Positions 25,871 through 40,864 of a stretch of DNA of 64,000 nucleotides are shown here, one piece after another; the stretch's first letter is position 1, and each line of letters starts with the position of its first letter. The stretch spans positions 16,664,141 through 16,728,140 of the forward strand of contig NW_023601433.1 of NCBI RefSeq assembly GCF_014898055.3. The letters are read 5' to 3'. The position numbers and the translations under genes were made by a program. The notes beneath the pieces were generated by a model, which saw only the letters and a program-made list of their open reading frames with translations, was not told where the DNA came from and did no database searches. Origin of the DNA: Talpa occidentalis. Lineage: Eukaryota > Chordata > Mammalia > Eulipotyphla > Talpidae.

Positions 25871-26559
25871 GGGGAGAGTAGAAATAACGAAGTATGAACT
25901 GTAGTTAATTTTTTTAATTCAACATTTTTTTTCAAAAATGGTTTCAAGCAAGGTCCATGAACCAAAAAAGTAAATAGCTTGCCTATGTAAACCATAAACA
26001 TAGAATTTTTCAGCATTCTGGATATTCTTCTCTATTACAGCCTTCAAGCAGCAAGGTGCCTCTGCAGCTAACTACCTGCTGAAACATTTCAAGATGATTA
26101 CTTAAGTAATCAAGCCCTGTCTATCTCTAAGTATATTTGCCATGGGTTGCTGGGTCAAGCAGCACAAGAGAAAAAGGCACCGCTGTTCTTAAAGGGAAGT
26201 GCAGACTACATCCCTCTGACAGTAAGAAATCAATATGTCAGAACAATGACTCAAATGTCTTGTCTTTGATATTCTGTAAATTATTATTTTTAAATGCAAA
26301 ATTTCTTCCAAATGTCATGCCTTCCAAACCTCACAACACTGCAGAAGCACAAGTTTCCCTTTATATGTTCTTTTTAAGAAAGTTTATGCACATTCTTGAG
26401 ATGGCTATTTATTTTATCCAAGATGAGCAAGACTAATTAGTTTATTTTCTGGCAATGCTGCTATTGTCTCTTTATTCAGATAGTTTTTGCACAAAACAAT
26501 ACAGAAGTTTAACTGACATACTCCAGTTGTTAGTCAGAGTTCCTCTCCCACCATGTGCA

Positions 26560-26990
26560 CTAATAAGCACAAACATTAACATGCATGCACATGGGTGTGT
26601 GTATGTAACCAAAAACCACAGCTGTGTGTATGTAACACCACTTATGTACTCTCACACAGGTGTACAAAATCATAATGTAGTTCACACATATATAAGAACA
26701 TGCATGCACCCTCACGTGCCTGTGCATGTACATTAATATGTGTGAACCACATGTGTTATAGCTACATGTGCCTTGAATGTGGACATGCATGTGCAGAGAT
26801 GCACTCAGGCTCACATGTGTACAAGTAGTCATGGACACATGATACTCATACAAGAGTATTCACAAATGCACATAAACTAATGTGTGTGCACATCTGCATA
26901 CACTCACAGCCACACACCTGCAGACATGCACACTCACGTGCACCTATGCACAGGTCCATATACACATGCACAGGTGCACACAAATTTATT
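26560..26990 (+). repeat. Degenerate CA/TG alternating tract, about 430 bp
   Basis: A long stretch built of irregular CACATG, TGCATG and TGTGTG units, mostly alternating purine-pyrimidine, without a fixed period. Confidence 0.75.
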
Positions 26991-27599
26991 TGTAAGCCGT
27001 ATCTCTTTGTCTTCACAAAACCTGTTTGCATGACCCTGTTACAGTCTGAAAATAGCCACAGACAGTACATCACAAAATGAGCATCTCCATGTTCCAACAA
27101 AACTTGTTTTTACATAAACAGTGACCATCCCATGGGCAGTTGACCCCTGGATAGAATAGAAATACAAAATTAAGTGTACACAGCGTACATGTATATCAAT
27201 GGATTATTACAAACTGAGCAAGCACTGTCAAAATACACTATTGGAACCCAAAGTCCCTTCATGCTGCCTTCTAATTTGGCATGATGCCTTCTTTTGGCAT
27301 CACTAGATGCCAAGAGAAATCACTATCCTATTTCCCAGCAGCACAGATAATTTTTTATAGCTGTATTTCATGTGACTGAAGTCCTATGTGCTCTTTGTAT
27401 TTGATTTCTTTAACTGCACATTACGTTTTTGAGATTCTTCCATATTGTTAAACAATGTATATCTAATTTCATTGCCAGCATTGACATTCCAGCTCATTGT
27501 TAAATGAAAATAGAGTTGCATTTCTGCAAGTCCTGGGCATAAACCTAGGAGTGAGACTGGGGTTTCATATGGTATGTAAATTATGTAAATATTCAGCCA

Positions 27600-28560
27600 T
27601 AATGGATACTTTCAATCTGCCTCTCTGCATCTGTTATTAGTATATGATCTTTATCTTTTCTCTGATTGATGTACTGTATTGTATTGGCTAATTTACCTAT
27701 GTCAAACCATCCTTGCAACCCTGGGATAATGTACAGTCCCTGTACCGTTGAGTTCAATTTGCAAGTATTTTCTTGAAGATTTTGTATCAGTATTCTTCAG
27801 GAATATCATATCATCTGTAGTCTTCTTTTGCTATTTTCATCTACTTTCAGTATTAGGGTAATGTTGGGATAATAAAATATATTAAGGAATAGTCCCTCTT
27901 CTTGGATTTTTAGAAATAATGAGCAAGATGGACAAAAGTTATTGTTTAAAGGTTTGATAGAATTCCTTTGTAAAGCAGTCTGAACCTGCACTTTTACTTT
28001 CAGGGAAATTTTTATCAATTTTTCAATTTCCATAACTGTAACCAATTTATTCAACTTTACTGTTTCTTCCTGGTTTAATCATGGTAAACTATATTGTTTT
28101 AGAAAATTGTGGATTTCTTCACAGTTATTGAATTTATTGTTGTTTTCTTGTTCAGAATAATTTCACAATTCTTTGTATTCCTGTGCCATCTGTGGTAATT
28201 TCTCCTCTTGCATTTCTAATTTTGTTTATTAATCTTTTCTCTCTACTTTTCTTGCTAGCTTGTTAGCCTAGCTACAGGTTTATCAATTTTGGTTATTTCC
28301 TGGAAGCAATGCTTAGTTTCCTTGGTCTTTTGTTACCTTCGGGTTTCTATTTTATTTATTTCCATTCTTTATTATTTACTTCCTTCTACTAACTTTGGAT
28401 TTATTTGTTCTTCTTTTTTCAAGTTGCTTTAGGTGTGCCATTATGTTGATTCTCGTTGTTGCAATATCAAAATACATCTTGAAGCCATTTTACACAGTGG
28501 CTTTACTTTTAATTTTTTTCTTGTCATTAAGGTTCTGTAATATAGGCAGCCCTCAATGTG
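27600..28560 (-). mobile_element. Old antisense L1 ORF2 remnant
   Basis: AT-rich antisense ORF2-like text such as aaccatccttgcaaccctgg and gtttgatagaattcctttgt is typical of the reverse complement of L1 reverse transcriptase. No open frame remains. Confidence 0.75.
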
Positions 28561-28757
28561 ATGTACAAAATATAAGAAAATTATGAATGGCTTTGAGTTG
28601 AGGCAGTAAATGAAGATAGACTGGGGTAAAGAAAGGACATAATTAAAATAGAGTGGCACACAATTAAATGAAATTATATTGTCAATAACTGATTTTTTCT
28701 TGAATAAATAAAATGTCAACATTAAAGAATAGGTTGTCAAACTGTAGGTTGTCAAAC

Positions 28758-28786
28758 AGAAAAGAACTATTGACCAGTTCTTTTCT
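28758..28786. repeat. Inverted repeat, 11-bp arms
   Basis: The arms agaaaagaact and agttcttttct flank a 7-base loop (attgacc). It lies beside a short direct repeat of aggttgtcaaac. Confidence 0.9.
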
Positions 28787-28959
28787 GGTCAACAGTGTGA
28801 TGTCAAAAAACTGAAACAATGAGCCATCAAACATCTAGCAACCCCGTTTGTGTGTAAAGTACAGCATATCTCCTTTTGACTTTCAAATCATTCTCACTGA
28901 AAATACTTCAACGCTTGAAGCAAAACTGTTAGACTGAATGATCCAGATAATCTCTCCTT

Positions 28960-29720
28960 TATAATTATCTGTACAACCACATATCATTAAAAATATCAGT
29001 TAGAACAACAATAAACTACCACTTCATATCCCCTAGGATGCTGTTAAAAACACAGGGAAAAATGCATTGGCAAAGACGCAGACAAATGTAACCCTGTGCT
29101 TTGCTGGTGAGAATATAAAATGCTACAGCTGCTACTGAATACAGTATGGCAGATCCTCAAAAAATTAAACAGAGAATAACCCCATGATCCAGCAATTTCA
29201 TCTCTGGATATATACCCAAAAGACAAGTACTGAGACAGATACTCTGCATAAACATGTTCACAGCAGCAAAAGGTAGACATAGCCCAAGTGTCCATCAACA
29301 GATGAATGAGGGTATGTACATACAATGAAATATTATTCAGCCTTAAAAATGAATATAATTCTGACACATGCTCCAACATGGATGAGCCTGGAGGACATGA
29401 TACAAAGTGAAACAAGCCAAACGTAAAAGGACAAATACTAATGACTGTTCATAGCAACTACCTAGAGTAGTCACATTCATAGAGACCAGGAGTGACATGG
29501 TGGTGGCCACACTGGGGAAAGATGAGAAACAGGAGTTATTTTATGGAAACAGAGTTTCAGTTGGGGATGATGAAAAGATTTCTGGAGATATATTCTGGAG
29601 ATTAAGTACCCCCAGCAATGTGGAGGTACTTAATACCAAAAAACCAGACACTTAAAAATGGTAAAATTGGTAAATTTCTTGTTATTTACATTTTACCACA
29701 GTACAAAAGAAAATACTAGT
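28960..29720 (+). mobile_element. Old L1 3' remnant
   Basis: Recognisable but decayed ORF2-end phrases (tgatccagcaatttcatctc, gtgtccatcaacagatgaat, acatggatgagcctggagga) followed by an L1 3' end. Confidence 0.85.
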
Positions 29721-29789
29721 TAGTAGTAATCTCTGAAAATATCATTACTAATAAACATTTGAGACTGAAATCATCTCAAAAGTTATGTA

Positions 29790-30250
29790 CCAGGGGTCCC
29801 CAAGTTCAATGATCTGCTAGAAAGATTCAAGGCCACAATTTATCACAGCACACACATACAAAGCAAAACAGCAAGCTTTGCCCTCCCACTGGCGGTCCAT
29901 GGATGCACCAAATTCCTCCAGCAATGAGCTCTAAGCTCAGGTGTGTTGTTTATAGGGAGGCTTGTTAGAGGCTTGGTACCCAGACTTTTAGTGGCAGGTC
30001 ACTCAGGCACCTCTGCCTGGCCCGGACCCATGTTCCAGACTCCCAGAGGGTATCAGGCTTCAGCAGAAACCAAGTTGTGTACAGTTAAGTCACAGCGGGG
30101 CCTCCTGTGGGTTAAGCTATAGTAGGAGCCCTCCTGAAATCCAGGTCCCCAGATGCCAAACTTCAAGCAGGCCTTTCTAAGGACAGCAGACTCAGGCCCG
30201 CTGTTAGCTTTGTCTGCACATAAGATACTTGCCTAAAATGCTACTCAATT
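29790..30250 (-). mobile_element. Ancient LTR, antisense
   Basis: Antisense LTR-like text: ggtccccaagttcaatgatc, a tttatcac stretch, gggaggcttgttagag and ggtccccagatgcc. It resembles old mammalian LTRs I know only by general pattern, so no family name is given. Confidence 0.55.
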
Positions 30251-30985
30251 TTTCCACATCATCCATGAGCCAAGTTCTGTGCCCCTTTGAGGTCTGCTAA
30301 AGGGTAACACTCACAGCCTGTCAGTAGCAGATGAGACCTTGAGGGACTGACCACAACACACCTGGCTGGCTTGGGGCATGTGGTCACTTTACTTGCCCAC
30401 AGAGTTAGTCACAGATCACGTGTGTGCACGCACACACCCACACACACACCCCTCCATCAGTGAGGATAATGCCTGTTTTCTACATTCGTGAGTGGCCCTG
30501 TTGGGGACCAATTAGGAATTTTAAAGTTTTAATTAAGACCTGATCTGTGACTTGAGCAATCAGCAATCATTATATTGTCGTAACGTGACATAATCATTAC
30601 ATTAGACAAAATTGAAAACCTGACTCTAGGTAATTCTCCTAATTGAGAAGTGATTGCTTGGTGGCTCTATTCCTCGAGAGCACCAGGTGTCCCTGCAGCC
30701 CACGTGGTTGGCATCAAGAAGACACAGCTGTGGGCATCGTCCTCCCACCTGCTCCCCTGCATCTTCCTGTGGACTATGGGTCTACAGTTGCCCAAGCAAT
30801 AGCACTAGCACACAAGTGGAGATACAGTTTCAGAGCTGTCGGCTTTCCTCCCCGTGAAGCAGGTTGTTTCAACTCTGTGCCCGGAGAGACAACAGCGACG
30901 CCCACCCCTGCAAGGCACAGGAGCTGGAGCCAGGCTTCCTGCAGGAAGAGCCCATGCTGGCTTCAAGATTGAGCAGCAGGGGTAT

Positions 30986-31433
30986 GTAGGTGTAGGGTAA
31001 AGAAAATGTCAGGCTTTTCTGCCCTTCCGCCATCAGGATAGATGATGGATCCTTGTCCTGAATGCATGCCTGATGGCGGGCACCTGGAATAGGGCGTGGG
31101 CATAGGTAGATGGGATTCAGCTGAGCTAAGACTGTGCTTTTAAGGGCGGCGTCACGGGGGGACGCCAGCAGCCCCAGCCAGCAGCAGCAGAACCTGAAGG
31201 AGAAGCCAACGCAGAAGCAGAGAACGCCAGAGAGCCCAGATAGAGTGAAGACTTGCTGGGGGCTGGGAGGTCTGCCAGCCTCCCAGCCCCCCAGCCAGCA
31301 CCCCTGCCTGCCATATGCCTGGTGAACCCCAATAAAAGACCTGCAAATCCACTGAGGACTCTGACTCCTCCTTTACCCGGTCTGCATGGGATCAGAAAAC
31401 CTGCACCGTGTCTGTTCCTGCCTTTACAGTAGG
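30986..31433 (+). mobile_element. Solo LTR with 5-bp TSD
   Basis: The LTR is 30991-31428, beginning TGTAGGG and ending CCTTTACA. The flank GTAGG is present at 30986-30990 and 31429-31433. An AATAAA signal lies at 31331-31336 with U5-like sequence after it. The middle is GC-rich with CAG repeats. No internal genes flank it, so it is a solo LTR. The 5-bp duplication fits ERV-L or some class I elements. Confidence 0.85.
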
Positions 31434-31575
31434 GTAGGGTCAAGGGCAGGGAGTGGATGGGGAGGGGTGACAGGCAGATGGACAGATGGGTGTATGCGGG
31501 CCCAAGATGTTCTTACAGTCACAGGAAACAAAGCCAGGACATTTTCAAAGGATGCGTCAAGAATGGTAATTTCTA

Positions 31576-31819
31576 GGGGCCTCCCTGGTGACCTAGGGGT
31601 TAAGTCTCTGCACTATCACCACTATAGCCTGAGTTCAATCCCCAGGCAGGGAGCTGACTCACATATGGCGCAGCAGGCCACTCCTGTCTCACCTGCTGCT
31701 CCCTTAGCAGTGTATGTCAGTAAATCCACCTGTTCTGATCTATGTCTATGGTGAATCTTCTCACCACCCCCTCATACCACTGGCCTATACCCCAATTCTT
31801 CTAAGCAAAAATACAATAA
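31576..31819 (+). mobile_element. tRNA-Glu-like SINE, diverged
   Basis: Starts ggggcctccctggtgacc and has several small deletions in the body. Imperfect TSDs gaatggtaatttcta and gaataatagtttcta flank it. Confidence 0.88.
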
Positions 31820-31834
31820 GAATAATAGTTTCTA

Positions 31835-33241
31835 AACACTTCCTCTCTGAATACTCCTCTCTTTCACTTAATATTCCAACGTGTTTTTTTTTTTAAGTCT
31901 TACAACAATTAATTATATTCCAATTGATTTCAAAAGGATACAAAGGAGCAAATGATAAAAGCTTTCTGGGGGTTAATTTCCAAAGCAAAATTATAATTGA
32001 TGTGTCTCTAACATGAAAGAAATAATAAGCTGTATTATTGGTTAATGAAACAAAATTTACTTGATCCACACGTATTTTACCGGGATGGGGCCCTATGAAG
32101 GCGGATCAGCCAGGGGAATATCACTGGATGAGTGTCCCGTGGTGCTGTGTCCTTTGGAGAAGCCTCCAAAAAGGACCATCCTATGCAGGAATCCCAGGTA
32201 GGCACATTTCAGAGAACTATACTTCTGGCAAGTAAGAATTGCTTTGGAAATTAAGACAATCCAACGTTATCCTCATCCCTATTCAGAAAGGATTCCCTCC
32301 AATGATAACCAAATAAAACACCAACCCCCTATAGTCATCACAGAAGGAGTGAAAACACTACCTAAAAAAGAGAGCCTGGGGCTTCTGGTAGCCATGTGAG
32401 TGACAGCTACCAAAATACAAATCTCTCCACTCTGCTCACAATAAACTCTACAGATCAATAAGAAATAGAAATGCAGCCACATATATCCCATTCCTTGAAC
32501 ATAACTAGATGACTGAAGCACCAAACGTCCCCTCCCTTGTCAGTAAAGAAATAAACACCAATTCCCAGTAGAATTATCTTTCAAGTTCCTGCTCCCCAGA
32601 CTTTCCAAAGAGCTAGAGGAATACATAAAACATCATGAAAAAGAAAAGAAGCAAGAAAGTTTCTTCAGTTCAGCAAAAAACAACTAGAAAGAGAAAGTTT
32701 AAATGAAGTGTAAAATACTAAAATTAATCCTACTCCATTAGAGCATAAAATATAGAGAAAGAGAGAAATGTACACAGAGCAAGAAGTGACCCATCTGGAG
32801 AGCATCCTTCCAGGAGAAGACAGCAGGAAGGAAGACATGCCTATCGGAGACTGGGCGACGAGGAGGGAAGGCAGCAATAAGAGGAAATGTAGACTAACAT
32901 GAGACAAAAAAAAAAGTAGAAAATTGGTACACACACACCACATGCATGCACACACAAACACACACGCACAGTCCATTAAATACTGCAATCCACTGCACTA
33001 ACCATGGAGGGTGCTCTTGCACTAGGAATCTTCACAGGACCTCAAGGGCCAACCCCATCAATGTAGTGCATGAATGAAAGCAAATTTTAACTACACAAAA
33101 CTTTCATAAGAATATAACGGAACATGAATATCTTAATACTGAAGCTAATAAAGATTTTTCCAAGAAGCTGAACATGTATTAGTGAAAATAAAAAACAGCA
33201 GCACAAAACTCTATACTGAATTATATAACCCAATTATGAAT

Positions 33242-33286
<45 letters not shown>

Positions 33287-33689
33287 GTGTGTCTCAAACC
33301 TAAATCATAAATCCAAATGCAAAGAACAGAAGCTGGTAAAAACATGAAGAAAACAAATAAAAAGACCAATCATCTCAGAAAATGAGATTAGATATTAGGT
33401 GTTCCAGAAAAAAATATGGTCAAGTGAAAATTGAATAAGAAACATTGAAAGAAGGAATGCAACAAGGAAGTAAAAAGAAGTGAATTAACTAGTAAAATTG
33501 GTCAGAGAAAAAAAGTGATAGAAACGGAAGATAAGCCAAGAAGATATAACACCTGGACCTCTCTGAAACTAAGAGAAGACTTGATTCTACACAGTAGAAG
33601 GGGCCACAAGATACCTGGGAGCTGACACTTAACAATCAATTTCAAGGCCTATGTTAGTAAAATGATTAGAATTCAAAGATTAATTAAAA
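31835..33689. other. Intron, A-rich, unassigned
   Basis: A-rich sequence with a GT microsatellite. It may include decayed repeats, but no family was recognised. Confidence 0.5.
33246..33284 (+). repeat. (GT)n microsatellite
   Basis: An uninterrupted 39-bp GT run. Confidence 0.97.
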
Positions 33690-33925
33690 TTCCTCCAACC
33701 TGCCTTGTCTTGCAGGTGTTTCTTTTCTTATCTATGCCTTTCAAAGATGCAATTCTTGTCTTTTAAGACTGCCCATCTGTGTCTAAGCAGGTGTGCTTCT
33801 TTCCTCTTTATCTTTTCCTTAATAAACTTGCTGTGTATGTGTCTTATGTAGACTAACATAAGACATAAAGAAACAGAAAATTGGTCGACACACAATTTTC
33901 TTTAATAAACTTGCTGATGAAAAGG
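33690..33925 (+). mobile_element. LTR R/U5-like segment with internal duplication
   Basis: The text ccttaataaacttgctg occurs at about 33818 and, as ctttaataaacttgctg, again at about 33899. Upstream is pyrimidine-rich. This resembles an LTR polyadenylation region duplicated in tandem. TG/CA ends were not identified, so the call is weak. Confidence 0.35.
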
Positions 33926-34036
33926 AAAAAAAAATTCCTCTAGACCTCTAAGGAAAAGGATAGAGTACCTTACAGAAGGGAGAGAATTAGCCGCCATCAA
34001 ACACCCCCAAAATAGCATACACTTGAGGCAACAATG

Positions 34037-34092
34037 GGTCAGCACTTTCAAAAAACCCAAAGAAGGTCAGCACTTTCAAAAAACCCAAAGAA
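34037..34092 (+). repeat. Perfect 28-bp tandem duplication
   Basis: The unit ggtcagcactttcaaaa... occurs at 34037-34064 and 34065-34092 without mismatch. Confidence 0.97.
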
Positions 34093-34226
34093 GGTAAGGA
34101 CTTTATAAGCTATGAAGCAGAGCTCTCCTTCAAATGTCAAAACTGTAGAGAACAGTTGCAAATTTACCAAGCTCGGGACACACTGCACTCACAAACGCTT
34201 CTTGGGCTCTCCTACATGATTAACTT

Positions 34227-34500
34227 TGGGCCTCCCTGGTGGCACAGGCAGTTGAGCACTGCACTGTGAAGCTGTCTGCAGCTTTTGAAGTACAGATTTG
34301 ATCCTGGCCGGCCAGCGAGAATTCTACATGGTGAAGCAGTGGGATTCTGTCTGTCTCACCCGCTGCTCCCCTCAGCAGTGTATTTCATCAGTCTGCCTGT
34401 TCTGTTCCCCGCTCTGTCTCTGGTGAATCCTCTCACCCTCCCGCTCATCTGGCCTGTACCCTGGTTCTTGTATAAAAATAAATAAATCTTAAAAAAAAAA
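34227..34500 (+). mobile_element. tRNA-Glu-like SINE, intermediate subfamily
   Basis: The standard head is followed by a tail of the catctggcctgtaccctgg type and ends with an A-run. The short flank taactt is repeated on both sides. Confidence 0.92.
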
Positions 34501-34855
34501 TAACTTCAACCATCAAGCAGTAACTAAGGCGACTTCAGCAAGAAAGACAGATAATAGCATTTAATAAACTAATTGTAGTTCTGAAGCAAATAGGCAAGGG
34601 GAGGATGGTAGAATATAACATACAAATGTTTTCTGCTTTGAAAGTAGAAATAATTCAATTAGTAAGTGAAGAAATAAGAGGGAAAGAGAAAAGTAGAATA
34701 AACATATCAGTTGTTATAAAGGCAGTAGGTAGAAATCAAAAGATACCATTAAAGATAAAAAACCATATATTCAAGGTTAAATTAGAAAATAGATGGAAAC
34801 TGGACTTTTGGTGAACATCACGTAGAATATACAGATACTGGTTTGTTTGTTTGTT

Positions 34856-35115
34856 TTTAAGATTTATTTATTTATTTAAACGAGCACTGGGTACAGTCAG
34901 AAGCGCGGGAGGGTGAGAGAATTCACCAGAGCCAGAGCGGGGAACAGAACAGGCAGAAGGACCAAAGTACACTGCTGAGGGGAGCAGCGGGCGGCAGGAG
35001 AGGTCTGCGCGCCATGTGGGACCCTCGCCGGCGGCCGGGGATCGAACCAGTGCCACAGAAGCTGCAGGCAGCCTCACAGCCCAGCACTCAACCGCTGCGC
35101 CACCGGGGGAGGCCC
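34856..35115 (-). mobile_element. tRNA-Glu-like SINE, second subfamily
   Basis: A reverse copy of the variant with body reading ctgactgtacccagtgctc, poly(T) at left, and the complement of the head (caccgggggaggcccc) at right. Flanks cagatactg and cagatgctg suggest a TSD with one change. GC-rich and little diverged, so probably younger. Confidence 0.92.
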
Positions 35116-35950
35116 CAGATGCTGATTAATAAGGCTGCACATCTGAAACCTATGTAATGGTGTAAGTTATTGTTGTGTCACTAAAAATATAAAAAAAAAT
35201 AAAACATCAAGGCAATAATTTCTCTGGATTTTTTTAAAAAGAAAAGAAAATAGAGGACTAAAAACATTTGATAAGGTATGAGGAAAAGAGAAGCACCCTG
35301 TTAGAAAATAAAAGAGAAAAAAAAATATGGAGAAACACAGCAACTAAAGAAAAGCATCATATACGTAGCTATATCATTAAATCATGTGGCAAATGTGAGC
35401 CTTATCAATAAATGTGAACTCATCAATTTAAAAAATTTTGTTCTGATGACTAAGCAAGACCCAACAATATACTGTTTAAAAGAGACACCCTTAAATGACA
35501 TAGAGAGTCACTTCACTGGAAAGGATATACAGATGACAGATAAGAACATGAAGAGAGGTTTGGTATCATTAGCCATTAGGGAAATCCAATTAATAATCAC
35601 AAGGAAATATCAGTACACACTTAGAAAAATCATGACAACCCTCGATGCTGGAGAGGATACAGAGCCTAGATCTCTCCCACATCACATGTGGGAATATGAA
35701 ATGGTACAGCACTCTGGAAAATAATTTGATTTGACAATACTTTAAACATTAACCATGCACTTACCATATGACTCAGTAATTTCACTCCTGGCATTTATCC
35801 CAGAGAAATGAAAACCTACATTCAAAACCTGTACATGAATGTAGCAGCAGCTTTGTTCAGAATAGGCTCAACTGGAAATAACCCCGAGGTTCCCCAATGG
35901 GTGAATTATGAAACAAACTATGGTAAATCCATGTGGTGCATGAGACAAAC

Positions 35951-36869
35951 TGTGGTGTGCTGCACCTCCCCCTGCAGTGACCCTTAGGGCTAATGGCTTG
36001 CGCCACGGTCCCTAGTTCCGGCTGGGCAACCAGCGCGCAGGCGGAGAACAGCAAAACCCCCTGAAGATATACTTGCTGCACCTCCTCCTGCAGTGACCTC
36101 TAGGAATCCCTAGGTCCGGCTGGGCAACCAGCGCACAGGAGGAGAACAGCAAAAACCGCCTGAAGACATAGATAAGACGGAAGCCTGTTGAAAGATAACG
36201 ACCACCAGGAGCCACTACAGGAATGCTGTCCACTCGGAAACTTATCTCACCTTCTCTAGACCCACAAACTTTATTCTAATACAACTGTCTCTCTAAAATC
36301 TTTTCTCTTTCTCTGTTTAAAAGGTCATTGGTTTGCCCATTAAAAAAGAACATACGAAATCTAATAACTAGGCTGATTCAAATGAAACGTTACTAAACTC
36401 TGTGTATTAATTGAACTGCTAGCTTAATAATTTCTCCGTTGTATACTTAGCCTTGTTTGTATTAATCTAAATGATAAAAATATTACATTGTGAAAAGTAA
36501 AATTCACCCGTGTTAATTAATAGTAATAGTGAGTAGTTAAAACAAAAAGTAATCGTATAAAACAAAAAGAAAAATTAATAGCCTAACTACTTAGGAATGC
36601 GCCTGGGTCCAGATGTAAATCACTGCCCTGTCAATGATAAGCTAAACCTATAAGCAAGCTGATTTCTTCACTGATGTTCGCCATTCCTATGCTTTTAGAA
36701 AACATATATATACTGGTCACCAACTCAAATAAAATTACACTCAGATTTTCACTCTTGAAGTGTGTCTGTTTGTCATTTCTTTAACCGAATCCCTGACCAC
36801 CCTGCGCAGTCTCTCAACCCTGAGACGGCCTCATCGCTCACTGCTGTGCTGGTCCGCGGCAGTGGTGCA
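35951..36869 (+). mobile_element. LTR with tandem U3 repeat, nested in L1
   Basis: Regulatory landmarks in order are a duplicated block at 35958-36170, a TATA-like acatatatatactgg near 36702, a polyadenylation signal caaataaaatt near 36726, and a U5-like end ggcagtggtgca at about 36869. The element interrupts an old L1 that continues on both sides. The exact left edge and the TSD could not be fixed. Confidence 0.65.
35958..36170 (+). repeat. Imperfect tandem duplication inside the LTR
   Basis: Copy 1 is 35958-36073, copy 2 is 36074-36170. Both run from tgctgcacctcc through ccggctgggcaaccagcgc to cctgaaga. Copy 2 lacks about 20-25 bp found in copy 1. This looks like a U3 enhancer repeat. Confidence 0.85.
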
Positions 36870-37232
36870 TCCCATGGATTGCATAAAAAGGAACAAAATA
36901 TTGACATGAAACAACTTGGAAGAATCACCAGGCAATAATGGTGAGTGATAAAAACCAAACCAAAAAAGGTCACATATCATATGATTTCTTTTATATAACA
37001 TTTTTGAAATGAGAACATTTTAGATAATGCAGATGAAATTAGTGGTTGCTGAGCTTAAGGACAGTGTGCCGGTGTGAGGGGCGGGGATCCTGGTGAGGTT
37101 CTTCTTTAGCCCTATGACACTAATGTCAATACCTGGTGGTGATGTCATACTATCATTTTTTTCGAGAATTTACTGTTGAGGGGTATCTGCATAAAGATAC
37201 ATAAGATCTCCCTGTGTTCTTTCTTAAAACCA

Positions 37233-37255
37233 CAAGAGAATCTACAATTCTCTTG
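37233..37255. repeat. Inverted repeat, 9-bp arms
   Basis: The arms caagagaat and attctcttg flank a 5-base loop (ctaca). No T-run follows and no function is implied. Confidence 0.85.
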
Positions 37256-37259
37256 AAAG

Positions 37260-40864
<3,605 letters not shown>

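Larger units (their letters stand above)
35500..37250 (+). mobile_element. Old L1 remnant split by an LTR
   Basis: ORF2-end sequence runs to about 35932 (gaaacaaactatggtaaatc), is interrupted by the LTR at about 35951-36869, and resumes with gattgcataaaaaggaac into an L1 3' UTR. The L1 is therefore older than the LTR. Confidence 0.82.

Noticed and set aside
30643..30972. A 109-codon ORF just before the solo LTR
   Set aside because: Overlaps other open frames and has no recognisable domain.
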